The translations under genes and the position numbers were made by a program. A DNA stretch of 45,514 nt from Mesotaenium endlicherianum (lineage: Eukaryota; Streptophyta; Zygnematophyceae; Zygnematales; Mesotaeniaceae): positions 649,056-694,569 of the forward strand of contig WELA01004268.1 of NCBI GenBank assembly GCA_009602735.1, given 5' to 3'. The notes beneath the pieces were generated by a model. That model worked only from the letters and a program-made list of their open reading frames with translations. It was not told where the DNA came from and did no database searches. Positions 13,081-27,595 of the stretch are shown one piece after another. Position 1 is the stretch's first letter. Each line of letters starts with the position of its first letter.

Positions 13081-13813
13081 GTACCTCAAATTATCTTACT
13101 AAATGCACAAGTTGCTACTTTAGGCGGGCGTTTCAAACATGTCGACGAATTCACATAAATTGTAATTTGCAAATTTAATTCAAGCAACTGCAAGCATCAC
13201 TTGAAGTTAGAGAAAGATGCTATACTTTTCTTGAAGTACAAGCTTACAAAACTCTGGAATTTACAGCACTCTATTGCTATTTGGTCGGAACGTCTCTGCT
13301 CTTAGCAACACTCATCAGTTCTTCACTGAAACTATTTTCATCTTTTTTCACTGAGAGACAACTTTAACATCCGCTTTTCGCGAAGAGAAACTTGAGAACT
13401 TGAAGTCAAACATGTTGCTCACCATTTTATGCGTCTTTCGCATGCTGGTGTTCCATTCTAATTCCTATCAAGATTCTCACCGCACGTCAAATGTGCCAAT
13501 CCTAGTTTGTGAATGAGTTGTTATTTGGCCTAGGAACTAATACTATATTTTTGGGCCTTCTTCCTTGTCTTCTTCTTCTTTGTGCAAAAAATGGAAGTTA
13601 TGCGTGTGCTTGTGTCTTTGTCCAAATTGACACGAGCATCTTCGAGGTCGTCTTGACCCAAAATGTGCTCACACTCGTGCCACAAAGATTTCTCAAGCTG
13701 CCAAGCTATGTCGTGTGATACTTGTTTGTCCTTTTGCAATTGATCTCATGCATTAGCTCTCCATGGTCCTAGCTATTGTGACACATCCATTGTGCTAGTT
13801 CCTTGTATGGTTG

Positions 13814-13979
13814 CTAGTGGACCAAGTTTGACGTGACTGTCCACATCACACATTTCAAGGTGTCAGACCTATTGTGGCTATTCTTGGCCTGAGTGACTAG
13901 TGGACCAAGTTAAGTGTGGCTATCATACCACCCATTTTAGAGTACCAGGTTCGCTATGTATACACATCATGATTACCAC
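13814..13979 (+). repeat. Tandem duplication, about 83-bp unit
   Basis: The 15-mer CTAGTGGACCAAGTT occurs at 13814 and again at 13897. Flanking blocks also correspond (GTGACTGTCCACATCACACATT versus GTGGCTATCATACCACCCATT, each shown only in part), so two diverged tandem copies are likely. Confidence 0.55.
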
Positions 13980-14164
13980 ATGACAAAGGTCAAGTTGAAC
14001 TTACATTTCAAATAAAATGAAAATCAGCCTTGTGAGGTTGACCTTGCTTGGATCGTTGGGTTCAACAGGGCCTCCACATCGTACTTTTACTCACCGCAAT
14101 CCCCGCTGCGGGTGTATCCGACCGAACACTGACCTTCAGCTGTGACAACTGTTGTGCTTCTTTG

Positions 14165-14290
14165 TGTCGGCGTTCTTCGCACTTGTGTCGGTGGCCTACA
14201 CGTGGATCGTTGACCTGCTTGAGCGTTGACGCTTGACTCTCCACGTGTGCTGGTGGCTAGTCAAGTCTTGTTTAATTTGGCCAGGTTTGT
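14165..14290 (+). repeat. Diverged direct repeat, copy B
   Basis: Partner of copy A at 12944-13080. Begins TGTCGGCGTTCTTCGCAC and ends in GGCCAGGTTTGT. Confidence 0.5.
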
Positions 14291-14499
14291 TCAATGGATG
14301 GCTCTAGTGCTTGCACACTACAAGCTTACTTTCATGGCTTCTCCTTTCAAAATCCCAAAAGTTGTTCAAAAGATTTTAGTGCCTTCATCGTGTTCCCCTC
14401 CCTTTCAACTGGAGCATCCTCCGTTGCAACTAATATGCTTTCCAACCTTTACTTTCGGGGGCTTGACACAGTTGGTATATTTCTACCTTTCTACCAACG

Positions 14500-15615
14500 C
14501 TTCTTCCTCCTCAATTTCAAAAAAGTGTGTCATTTAGCACTACACTTATCACACATCACCATAGTCTCTTTTTCGTCCAGCACTTTGCAAGTGATACAAG
14601 GCGTAGCTGGCCCTGATTTCTCGAGCTCAATTTTCAAGGTGCGATCAATATTTGGCGATTGCTATAACAAATAATTTTGCACATATTCTCGAATGACTTT
14701 GCCATCTGAATGTTTCAATTATAGCATACCATTCCAAATACATGTTTGACTAGCAAGTTGCAAGATAATTGCACCTAAGCTGATGTTAATGGTGATCTTT
14801 GTTTGCCGCTTCTGATGGACAATTTTTTCTTTCTAGATTTGCGTCATTTGCAACCGGTAGCTCCCATCCTTGGTCTTGGCGTAGTGATGTGTATCTTGCT
14901 TCTTCACAATCTTCAGGTTAATTTTCCAAAGCAAATGGCATCAAGCGCTCAAATAATTTTATGCTATCAACAACTCTTCAAGCCCGTCCAGGTTCTTCAC
15001 TTGTTCAATGTCCAACTTAATGCTCACAGAAACCACTGGGCTTCTTTCAAGTAGAATCTGCTAAGGCGAGCGGCTTCCTTGTTGAAGCAATAATTTATGA
15101 CCAGCCATGGCAAGGCTAAGTCACAATCCTGCTGATCGTTTTCCACGAAATACTTGATTAACACCAATTTGATGGTTTGAATTATTCTTTTAGCAAGAAC
15201 ATCTATTTGTGGATGATTCTTGGAGGTAATACGATGGTTGATGGAAGATATGTCCAATAATCGGTACAACGCTTCTTGGAATCAAACTTATGGTCTGTCA
15301 ACACTTTCTCTGGTGCTTCATGTCACAATCATGCAGTTGAGAAGTGCTTCCGCAACCCTAACACTTTAGCTGTGAGAGGTACAGCTTTTATCCAATTTAA
15401 ACAATGTTCAATTATGACCATGATGTAATTGATACCCCTCTTAAGCAGAGGCAAATCACTTGCTAATTCTCAACCCAAACAGTAGCCTAGGCCCACGATT
15501 GGCAGTAGTTGCACGTTTGGATGCTATTGCGTGAAGCCTGACTTAAGTTGGTCACAACTCTTGCATGTTTTAATCACATCTTCACATTGCTGCTTCGTGT
15601 TTCTCCACCAAAGAC
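14500..15615 (-). pseudogene. Decayed Ty3/Gypsy retrotransposon: integrase with C-terminal PHD-finger relic
   Basis: Reading the minus strand from 15610 gives WWRNTKQQC and TCKSCDQLK, which resemble the Cys end of the integrase zinc-binding region. Next come LLPIVGLGY, an in-frame stop, YIMVIIEH and NWIKAVPL of the integrase core. After a frame change comes a 246-nt open stretch (15269-15024) with HRITSKNHPQ, RIIQTIK and LALPWLV, the usual end of a Gypsy integrase core. Further on, HYAKTKDGSYR (around 14880) matches the post-integrase segment. At about 14601-14535 there is a PHD-like pattern, CITC, 11 residues, CDKC, four positions (one a stop), then His. Several stops and frame changes make it dead. 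Reverse transcriptase and RNase H should lie at higher coordinates, but I did not recognise them, and no LTR pair is certain. The family assignment is from recalled motif similarity. Confidence 0.75.
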
Positions 15616-16112
15616 AACTCAAGAAGACTATCTTTTTTTTTACACCACGTACCACTATCTCAAACATGGCCACTTTATCAGGATACACAACATGGCCAAC
15701 CTACACCACTTGGTTCATTTTACACTATTGAGTACAAATCCCTACAACAACTTGCAAACCAGACATGAAAGAGGCGGAGTGCCCTAGGGGAAGTGTAGTG
15801 ACTCACAAGGAAAAGAACTAGTTGCAATCATACTAGAAAATGTAGCGGCATGTCACTAAGAAAGCTTAGGAAAATTACTTGACATTTTGACTAGCAAGAA
15901 ATTGCTCACAAAAGATGTAGGATGGAAGGCCTTGTCATTACAAACCAGTAGAAATTTACAAAAGTGAAAACTCATGAGAAATGAGGAAGTTATGCCTATT
16001 TATAGTTTTCTGACCTAAGTCCCCTTCTCTAGGCGGGAGGGCCGCTTAGCAACAGGTTTTCCTAAGTGTTTGTCAAATCGTGCCTTCCAGAATATTCGTG
16101 AGTGGGCCAGAT

Positions 16113-16320
16113 CAGTCTCATCTGACGTGTCGGGCCGATTTGACGTCCACATGCATGCATCGAAACATCTAGAATATACTACTTTAGACGCGCTAGGCTA
16201 ATCTGAAACTTCTAGGTAAATTGACCTAGTTGGCACTCCGCGTCAGCCGAAATTACGTGAAGGTTCGAATTCACTCTAACGGGCCAGATCGCCCGACGCC
16301 GTCGGTCAATCTGACGGTCG
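16113..16320 (+). repeat. Two GGGCCAGATC / ATCTGACG motif blocks
   Basis: GGGCCAGATC occurs at about 16114 and about 16281, each followed within about 40 bases by TCTGACG and a GTCGG word. The pair looks like two diverged copies of one GC-richer unit in an A/T-rich background. Transposon origin is likely but unproven. Confidence 0.4.
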
Positions 16321-16632
16321 AGCTCACCGCGAATTAAGGACAGTTGTCAACCGACCTCAAAACTAATTAAATTTTGAAAATCCATAACTCTCTCAATACT
16401 TAACCAAATTTGATGAACTTTATATCAAAATGACCAAAACAATGCACTCTACACTACTATGCAGTCAAAATATACTTCCATGGAACTCAAAAATGCACTT
16501 TATTAACCTATGACCTTACAAGACAAGCTTTTGGTCCACGCGTGGCCAGTCCCACAAGGCCAAGATGTACCACGGCCTACCTTGGCCATTTAAGCATTGC
16601 CATGACTACTGACTTGACTAGGGTCAACACCG

Positions 16633-16840
16633 TCATGGCTCAATACCGTCATGGCTCAGACCCGTCATGGCCAAGTACCGTATCCTGGCAAGGCCCCAGG
16701 CTCAATATGCATGCTCGAGCCCAGCCTAATCATGGTCCGGCCCTCATCCTAACCAAGGCTAGTCATGGTCAAGGCTCACTCCTGGCCAGGACCCTGTCAT
16801 GGCTAGGCCCTCGTCTTAGCCACGACCTCCTCATGTCCAA
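16633..16840 (+). repeat. Degenerate TCATGGC-rich repeat stretch
   Basis: Words of the form TCATGGC, TCATGGT and CCTGGCC recur roughly every 10-30 bases between GCTCA and GGCC words. At the left edge CCGTCATGGCTCA is repeated in tandem with minor change. It looks like an eroded short-unit satellite or tandem LTR segment. Confidence 0.5.
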
Positions 16841-17140
16841 GACTTTGACTACGAAGCTACTTGACCGAAGTGCATTCTGGCCACCACCAAAATACTATCC
16901 TCATTCAAGCACACATAATCAAAGTCCTCTTAGCTCCTATCGTTTTCCTAAGACTAAGCACCTCTTGTGCCTAAGTCTAGCTCGTGTCACCACATAATGA
17001 ACCTACATGTTGCATGATTTGAAGCTAGAGGCTCGCTACATCTGAGTCTAAATTCTGCCAAAACGACACAACTTGCAATTACCTTATATTATCATTGTTC
17101 ACATGCTACTTATGTGGATCTTCACTTTCAGCATCGTGCG

Positions 17141-17186
17141 CCAATTTTTGGCTCTGCAAGTCGCCGTCCACAAATGCACATCGTCC
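17141..17186 (-). repeat. Dispersed repeat, minus-strand copy
   Basis: The reverse complement of this 46-base segment matches 23449-23494 at 39 of 46 positions by hand alignment without gaps. The second copy is in the TRAIP/KAE1 divergent promoter. Confidence 0.6.
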
Positions 17187-20070
17187 AAAAATTCAATTGC
17201 TAAACTCCTAATTTGTGGAACCACTTGTGGTTTCCGTTTAAAAACGCGTCAAATATATAACTTCCGTCAAGGTCAATTTCAATCTACTTCTAATATTTTA
17301 GTAGCAATGAGGCGACTCAGATTATGGAAAGATGCGGCTAACCAAGGCATTCATTCAAAATTTTGACATTCTTCGGGTTGAGCCAACACACTTGCGGAAT
17401 TCACACACCTGTGGATATGTATAAATTTCGAATTTAGCCATTCGCTACTCAAGTGAAGCTTCTTGAATTCTGCCAGCTTCTAATCATTGTCTTCACGCAG
17501 TCCAATTCATGACTAATTGGCTGCCATATCCATATCCTATTTCAATACAAACCGACCCGCTCAATTTGATTGGCAGATTTCAATCTTAACCCTCTGGCCT
17601 CATGTCGCGAATGTCAAACCTGATTCAAGTGTAACTTGTGCAGAGTTTTGGTAGTCATGTGCAATGCTTATTATTCACATGCAATTGTGTATAATTTAGT
17701 TAGAGAACACCTCATTGGCGTGATATATAAGAAACGGACAAAAGTTATTTTGCACGTCACGTCAAAAATTGCCCGAAAATGTATATTGTAAAAGCCTCAG
17801 TGAATGCGCAATAAAATGGTGGATGTTGGATGTTTAAAAAAATTATGAGTCAGGAATGCGAAAAGTTGGGACCATTTCAACACGAACACATTTTCAATAT
17901 TGGGTCACAACAATATGTGTTTCTAGTCCAAGAATTTGGCGAGAAAAAACATGATCCATTTGTTAATCTCGGGGGAGGTGCACGATGATTATTAAAAGGT
18001 GTCCAAAAGTGTTGGATTCCGAGGTCACTTCACCCTCCTACGAGTTCAAACATTACACACTCGTCATTTTCCGTAAGACTTATTGTGAAAGCCGAAAAAT
18101 AACGACGTCATTATCCTTCCGTCCAGGCTCTTGGGATTTTCACAGTGTTCTTCAAACATCTGAAATACATGTTAGAGCTACGCATCAACTTCACTCAAAT
18201 CATTAAAATGTTAATGCATGCAAGAATTGCGATGAACAATTGTAAGGGATAGCTCTAATAAGAATAAGATGGCATTACGGACAAGTTGAAATTGACATCA
18301 TGTCCTCCTAAGGTACATGTCATGATGCATGAGCATTGACATTAGTGGCCACTTGAAGTGGAGGGATTCTTGTTTGCAACTTCATTGACAATTCATTCTC
18401 TGAGTGCGTATGTTTTCCAACAAAGTCGTGACAAACAATTCAACTGCAGGCATGCCGACTAAGTAGTGATTGAGAATATGACCTTGTGCGCAATTTGCGG
18501 ACTAACATGTTCATGCCAATTAAAGTACATTGATGATACTAAGTGGTGCAAATCCGGTCTAAAAATGCCTAACACAGATTTTCGAAATGTTGAATTGCTT
18601 ACATGTCGGCATGGAGGCAAGCAATATAAGGAACACCCAACACAAAGTTGCGGTGTAGCTTACTCTTCCCAAACAATGTGTTGTCAACTTCAATGGAACC
18701 CGTCAATTGTAGGCTGGCTTGTAATCTGCCCATTGACCAAATGAATTTAGAAATGTTAGCTTCTATAAGTGAAGGCATGCAAATCTACATTCACATCGAG
18801 AGCAGCAACAAACAATAAAAACGTCTTGAACACGTGTAGATCTCATGGGTACTCTAAGATTTCGAGAGCACAATTGAGTCTAAGGGCTTGTACTGCATTT
18901 TGGTACGACTTGATTCTGAGTGAAGCATGACGTAAGGAATAAAATCAGAGTGCCAGCTATAGAAGTAGGTGAACTATGAGAGTCTTGATAGGGTGATGAC
19001 AAGAGTAGCAGGTACTGTGCTACCTGGGCCACTAAATCCTGCTATAGATTTTTGTGCATGTCTTTGGCCAACGAAAGTGATGTATCTAATTGTGCTCAAA
19101 TAGGCCTACAGAGATCTATGATTGATTGTCAACAGAACGTACATGCATGTCACCAAGAGGCGACAAGCTTTGTGCACTTAACTGCATGCACCAGATTTCA
19201 TCACTTGTATTTGTCATGATGCATTGTAGCAAGGATAGTGTACATGTCACGTTAATAAATAGAAGCCCTTCTTTTACAATTGCAAATAACGGCAAAATCT
19301 ATTGCAAGATAACAAGTGCAGAACATACCTTGTCGTGGCATGACAAATCTGTAGAGGATTTAATAGTTTGGCTAGAACGCAAGCCACCTCTTTGCAACAA
19401 CCTGTGACCGCCACAGGATTAACGTTATATGTTAGTGATATTCTGGACGGCAGCATAGAGGTGATGCTTAACGTGAGATTGATTGTAAGCATATTGCAGC
19501 AACAGACTCTAAGCATATTGCAGCAACTTCATTCTAGCAAGATCAGGAATTTATGTTGAGCTCACAAATTTATCACCCTCGATTTATGTGTAACCTTGAG
19601 GAGTGCAGATTCAGCGGACGTTATTGGGCTCTGCTGCACACAGAGGAGATAGGCGTGGTCTGAGAAGCTGAATGACCCCAAGACTGCACCTTGCAATCCA
19701 CGGAGATGGTAGAAGAAAGCAACCACACGTTGTCTCACATCAAGTTTGGCTGCAAGAGAGGTCCGTACTAGCAGAAGTGCCTTCAGTTGGCTCTATTACA
19801 AGGTGCACAAAGGTTTCTCATCTCATCCAGCTTATCAAAGATACCAAGAGCTCCCTGACAGCTGCTCCTCTGTGTAGCCATCGCTACCACTTCGTCCATT
19901 CCTCAGCTTGCAGACAATGAGGTGTTCCCTTCTTGAGTTGTCCCAAGGCAAGAATAGGAGGCACTGGAGCTCTAGGGTCTGAGCAGAGACTGTGCGGCTA
20001 GAGAAGAGATAACAAACTTACTCGAGGTCGCACACCGCAGTACATCACTGCGTTAAATTGCAGACTTCCT

Positions 20071-23000
20071 TTAGCAGGCATTGGTGCGTGAGAAGAGGGT
20101 GTCAATTTTGGCCATGCCGCCAGTGTCATTGCCCCTCTGCTTTTTTGCTGGTCTCGAGCTGAACCGTGATGGTTGTACTACCTGGATAAAGAAGGATACA
20201 TTTGCAAATGAAAATATAGCCAGCAGATGGCTAGAATATAACAGCGACAAGATATTATGTATAGAGTACGGCTTAGGACACTTGAAGTAGCCCCACATAG
20301 TCCATACTCACCCAAGGTGGCGGCGTAAGAACTTTTGTGTTGCCTCCTCTTCCATCTGGACCTTGCCGAATAAAATTGCCAGCTGCTGCTGAGCCAGTGC
20401 CTGCAATACGCTACTGCTATGTCAGTTTCTGCAAGAGCGGAGCATTCTTGCCACAGGTTTCTCGCACCACCTCTCGAGAAGGACACGTATACTGGAATAT
20501 ATACGTACCCAGAGACAGCAAGGAGGAAGACAATCGAGATGGCTGCAATACACTTGGCGATTTGAACCCCAGCTGTGAGGTTTGAAGAATCTGGAGAGAA
20601 GGCCTCTCCCCATGTACTGTGTCATGACCAGCGCAGAAGTTGTCTGGGAGGCCAAGCTCACTAGTCTCATCTAGCTTTCGTCCAAAATCATCACACTGTT
20701 TGGCTGTGCCTGCACCTTCCTGACTAGCAGGAGCACTCTCCGAAGCATCTAAGTCTTCAGCCAAGTTGTCAAGAAAGTCTTTCCTGTTCTTTTCGAATTG
20801 TTCTCTCGGTTCCGCATACGTCTCCAGAGACTCACTCAGGCCATGATTACGCGATTCTAAGAGACCAAAAAGATGGACGTGTCTTTCTGAGCCACCTCCA
20901 CGGCCATGACCTCCAGATGCTCCTTCCACGTTCTCGATATGAACTGGGGCTCCTAGGGTTCCTACTCCCTGACTATGCCGCTGAGAGCCTATTTTCCAAA
21001 CAGCTCCTGCCTCCTGGCTTCCCTGTAATCTTTTGTTGAACAGCCTTGATATGCCTTCCGAAGATTCCACCTTTGAGGTGGCCCTTTGAAGCATTTGTTT
21101 CCTGGAGCCCTCAAGCTCCTCAATGCGAGCCTGCCGCGTATGAAAGATGGAGAGCACCTTGAGTTTCTCCTGTGAGAAGAGCAGGGACTTTAAGCCAGGG
21201 CACTTAGACAACAAAAAAGGAAGCTGATGCCATCCGTACGCACTGTCCTGCACCAGAAGACTGTGATGCTGTCCTGATTAGTGAGCCATAAGCCCACAAT
21301 CGCTTGTCTATTCAGACCAATTTGTGGACTTATTAGGGCTGCACGTCCCATACCTTGTTTTGCATCATCATTCTATTGGCTGTCTTGAGCTTCTCTTCAG
21401 CTCTACTAGCAGCCTTTCGTGCCTTGTCTTCCAACAAGCTCAAGCGGCGGCACTCCTTTGTTTGCTCCTTGACAAGCCTTATCAAGACAAACATTTTCAC
21501 GTCTCAGTAGACTCAGACAACCGCTGCACGGTGTGGTTGCAAGTAAGTTGCTATGATTGACTTAACTCCCTTTGATGACACTTAGAGTAGGACTGTCACA
21601 GGACTGTTGCATGATATTGTTGGCCGCCTGGATATTATGAGTTGCAAAGGAGACAACAAGCAGGATAGAGCAAGATAACATACACTTTGTGATAATGAAG
21701 GTGGGTCTCAAGGTGGACAATCTTCTTGGTCTTGTCTCCTTCACTGATTACCTCTGCAAGTTCCCTCAGCTTTCCAATATCCATATCCATATCAGATTTG
21801 CTGCTCAAACACACACACCACCGTAATATCACTTCCAAAGACACATTCTGTCGCCCTTTTTGCCTCCATCAATTTTCTGCTCAACGGCAAGGTCCCAGAG
21901 CCCACTGCTAGAAGGAAATTAAGCGTGCTATTACAGTTGTTGATTCGCTGCAACGGCCTCCAGCTCCATGTTTCTCTCCTTCAGCCTCCTGACTTCTTGT
22001 TGGCTCCTTCTTAACATCTGCTCAGCATGGTGTACAAACTTCTCAAAGTGCTATAGAGATGCCCTACATTGCTTTGCAGTATACCTGCTACGCATCTACT
22101 CTCGCTTCAGGGAGGGATTGTGCCAAACAAGAAATTTGTACTCTTCATATGCAACCTTACCTTCTCAACGTCAGAATGCCGAACTTTTTCTCTATTGGTC
22201 TCCCTTAGATACTCTTGCCTGCTTCGAATCCGCTCAAGTTTGGCCTCCTCCAGCTCACACTCAACCTTTTCAAAGCGGGACCTGACGTCTATCAGAATAT
22301 CCTCCTTGTCTTTCAGCTGCATATGGCAACAGCAGGGGCTCAGTTCTTATAGGGGCACCACTTTACGACAGAATATTGATCTTACTCTAGTTGCGATGAA
22401 CGCCAGCTCACCTCCGCAGACAACCGCTGGCACTCAGCTTGCTCAAACTCAAAGAGCGCAACAAGCCTGTTTCTTTCCGCCTGGAAATCCTGCTCATAGA
22501 AGGCATAACTTATTGGATTCAGCTCATTCCTCATATAAGGTATCCGTTCAGCTCATTACATGCTGTTTTATCTTCAGCAGTACCAAACTGCACAAGTGCA
22601 ACTGGACCAGAAAGTCAAAAGTAGCGTTCAACAAAGGAAAGCCCCGCCTCAACATGTGCAGTATGCGCAGACAGATGTGACCGCTTTAGACAGTGATATT
22701 ATTTAGCTTCGTGCAACATATTTATTCCTTGTTTTGGACTCCGCTAGCTGAAAATGTCATCTGTATGTGAATAACAAAGGAGGAAAATGTAAGAACTGAC
22801 CCTCAGGTTTTCCTGTTCTGCTGCATTGGGAGAGCATGGTATACGTGGACTGCTATGGCCATGCTGGAGGCCGCCGGTGCCATCCTTCTCGTAAGTTAAA
22901 TAAAGACGAGTTGCACCGCGGGGCCGAGTATAGCTGATTTTACAAGAAGGACATTTTTGTTTGTACTCATACCACTGCTGCAAGCTGCACACAAGAAACA

Positions 23001-23192
23001 CGAAGTAACAGGAAGATAACAGTTACTACCGGATGCAACAGGGTACAGGGTAATATAAACTTGAAACAAAGGCATGGGAAGCCGTGGTACTAACCAATGC
23101 TGATGAAAGACATGCCCGCAAGCATTTATGCCCTCGTATACGTCCTCGTTGCCACCTTCTGAAAGACATATGGTGCACAGAGGGCGGCCCAT
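20071..23192 (-). CDS. TRAIP: TRAIP-type RING E3 ubiquitin ligase
   Basis: TRAIP is a nuclear RING E3 that in animals ubiquitinates the replisome at stalled or converging forks. Model on the minus strand: 23192-23095, 22984-22801, 22489-22412, 22316-22161, 22050-21935, 21907-21845, 21800-21752, 21627-21582, 21502-21354, 21169-20509, 20400-20312, 20181-20071; 1800 nt, 599 residues, all phases close. The RING is C6, C9, C25, H27, H30, C33, C44, C47 (C3H2C3), with ACGHVFH and LQQWYEY as in plant TRAIP homologues. Cys33 is built across the first intron, which supports that junction. Residues from about 95 to 300 are charged and coiled-coil-like (EECELEEAK-type runs, LEDKARKAASRAEEKLK). Near the end come GPDGRGG and a basic stretch, then MAKIDTLF, which only loosely resembles a PIP box. 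Exons 6-9 are tentative: they have weak donors (GTGTCT, GTGTCA) and a NAGNAG acceptor at 21909-21905. It is head-to-head with KAE1. Confidence 0.85.
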
Positions 23193-24015
23193 TATTCAAA
23201 ATGACAAGTGATTCCTAGGACACTGATGTAATCGTGCAGTCCTACTGTGTCCATCAGCATCAGAAAAAGGGGCTTTGAACAGTGGTCCAGTCATCTTCAT
23301 TTAAGTGTCAAATTTCTTCAGAAAGCCATGACTTATGTAGTGGGATGAGATGCAAAGTTCTCGTTTACTCTCACAGTTTTTCCCACCACGGAGTGTGCTG
23401 GCGAGTCACATTCTTAACAGTTCTTCAGCAGTTGTTTTTTCGGAGTCCGGACGGTGTGCATTTCTGGACAACGACTTCCGGAGCCCAAAATTGGCTTTAA
23501 TTGGATGTTGAGCAAACTTCGAAACGTATAAATTTGAGCGTCGAATTTCGAATGCAACGAAGGCGGAAAATTTGGAGGGTTAAATTTACGCATCCTCAGC
23601 TGTCCTCAGCACTAGTATCTCCCCACCATCCCCCGTACCCCAAGCAACCCCCTGCCAACGGAGCAATCCCCTCGCGTCACACGTCAGAAGTCCAGGGTAA
23701 GCCAAAGCCAGTAACCATCCGACGTCTCAGTAGCCCGGGCGACGTTGCTGTTCAGAAGGGCCAACGGCTGAGGGTTATCACAATTGCACAACATGAACGA
23801 TAATATCATTGAGCAACACTACAAGAAGCTGGAACAGGCTGGCTTTTTGGTTCCGACACGGAGTCTTAGAGCATGTCAGGAATGCATGGGAAGTTTGAGG
23901 GATTACACTGATTATTAGTTTTAGCTGTTTCGTTACCCACTCCCCTGAGAACGGGTTACACCGTGGAATACAAGGAAGCACATGAATAAGTAACTCTCTT
24001 TAAAAACGTTACAAA
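23193..24015. promoter_or_regulatory. Divergent promoter region between TRAIP and KAE1
   Basis: 823 bp between two start codons on opposite strands, so both promoters and 5' UTRs must fit here unless there are upstream non-coding exons. It contains a dispersed-repeat fragment (23449-23494) and a GC-richer stretch around 23600-23750. No clear TATA box was found. Confidence 0.65.
23449..23494 (+). repeat. Dispersed repeat, plus-strand copy
   Basis: Matches the reverse complement of 17141-17186 at 39 of 46 positions, with shared words GTGTGCATTT, CGACTT and AAAATTGG. It lies 522 bases upstream of the KAE1 ATG and 257 bases upstream of the TRAIP ATG. Confidence 0.6.
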
Positions 24016-27274
<3,259 letters not shown>

Positions 27275-27589
27275 TTTTTCTTCTGTGCAAGGGCCTCACT
27301 AGAGTTGCAGGGGTTGCACACATGATTATAGACTGCTGTGAACTCTTATGTCCAGTATCTAGTAAGGTGATCCACTTCACGAAACGCATATTGGAACAAT
27401 TCCTTTAGGCGCCTTTGTCTTTGAGTAGATGCTTCTCCGACTAGGGGACCTAGAAATCATTGTGTTGTTTTATGTAAGCATTGCCTAGTGCCAGTTGGGC
27501 AACGAGAACTTTTGATGTAGGTAGCTACATATGCTTATGTACAGGTATATGTGTAGTGTAGGTTTCCCATGACGCAATTTTGAAATGTC

Positions 27590-27595
27590 AATAAA
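27590..27595 (+). terminator. AATAAA polyadenylation signal, KAE1
   Basis: AATAAA about 316 bases after the KAE1 stop, in the context TGTCAATAAA. The identical decamer follows the BAGP1 gene. Confidence 0.5.

Larger units (their letters stand above)
11069..14499. other. Gene-free A/T-rich intergenic DNA, left part
   Basis: The kinase promoter should occupy its left end. The remainder has only short open frames with no domain I recognise. It includes the direct repeat pair 12944-13080 / 14165-14290 and a tandem duplication at 13814-13979. It is probably decayed transposon sequence, given the adjacent Ty3/Gypsy relic. Confidence 0.55.
15616..20070. other. Gene-free A/T-rich intergenic DNA, right part
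   Basis: About 4.4 kb with no supportable gene. It contains the GGGCCAGATC motif pair (16113-16320), a TCATGG-rich stretch (16633-16840), a dispersed-repeat copy (17141-17186), and many short frames without domains, including a Cys-rich one at 18466-18744 that matches nothing I know. The 3' UTR of TRAIP should lie at its right edge. Most of it is probably eroded transposon DNA. Confidence 0.5.

Noticed and set aside
16255..16275. tRNA-like T-loop word (GGTTCGAATTC)
   Set aside because: No matching acceptor stem, D-loop or anticodon arm could be folded around it.
18466..18744. 92-residue Cys-rich open frame
   Set aside because: The Cys spacing fits no zinc-binding family I know, there is no splice or start support, and it lies in decayed intergenic DNA.
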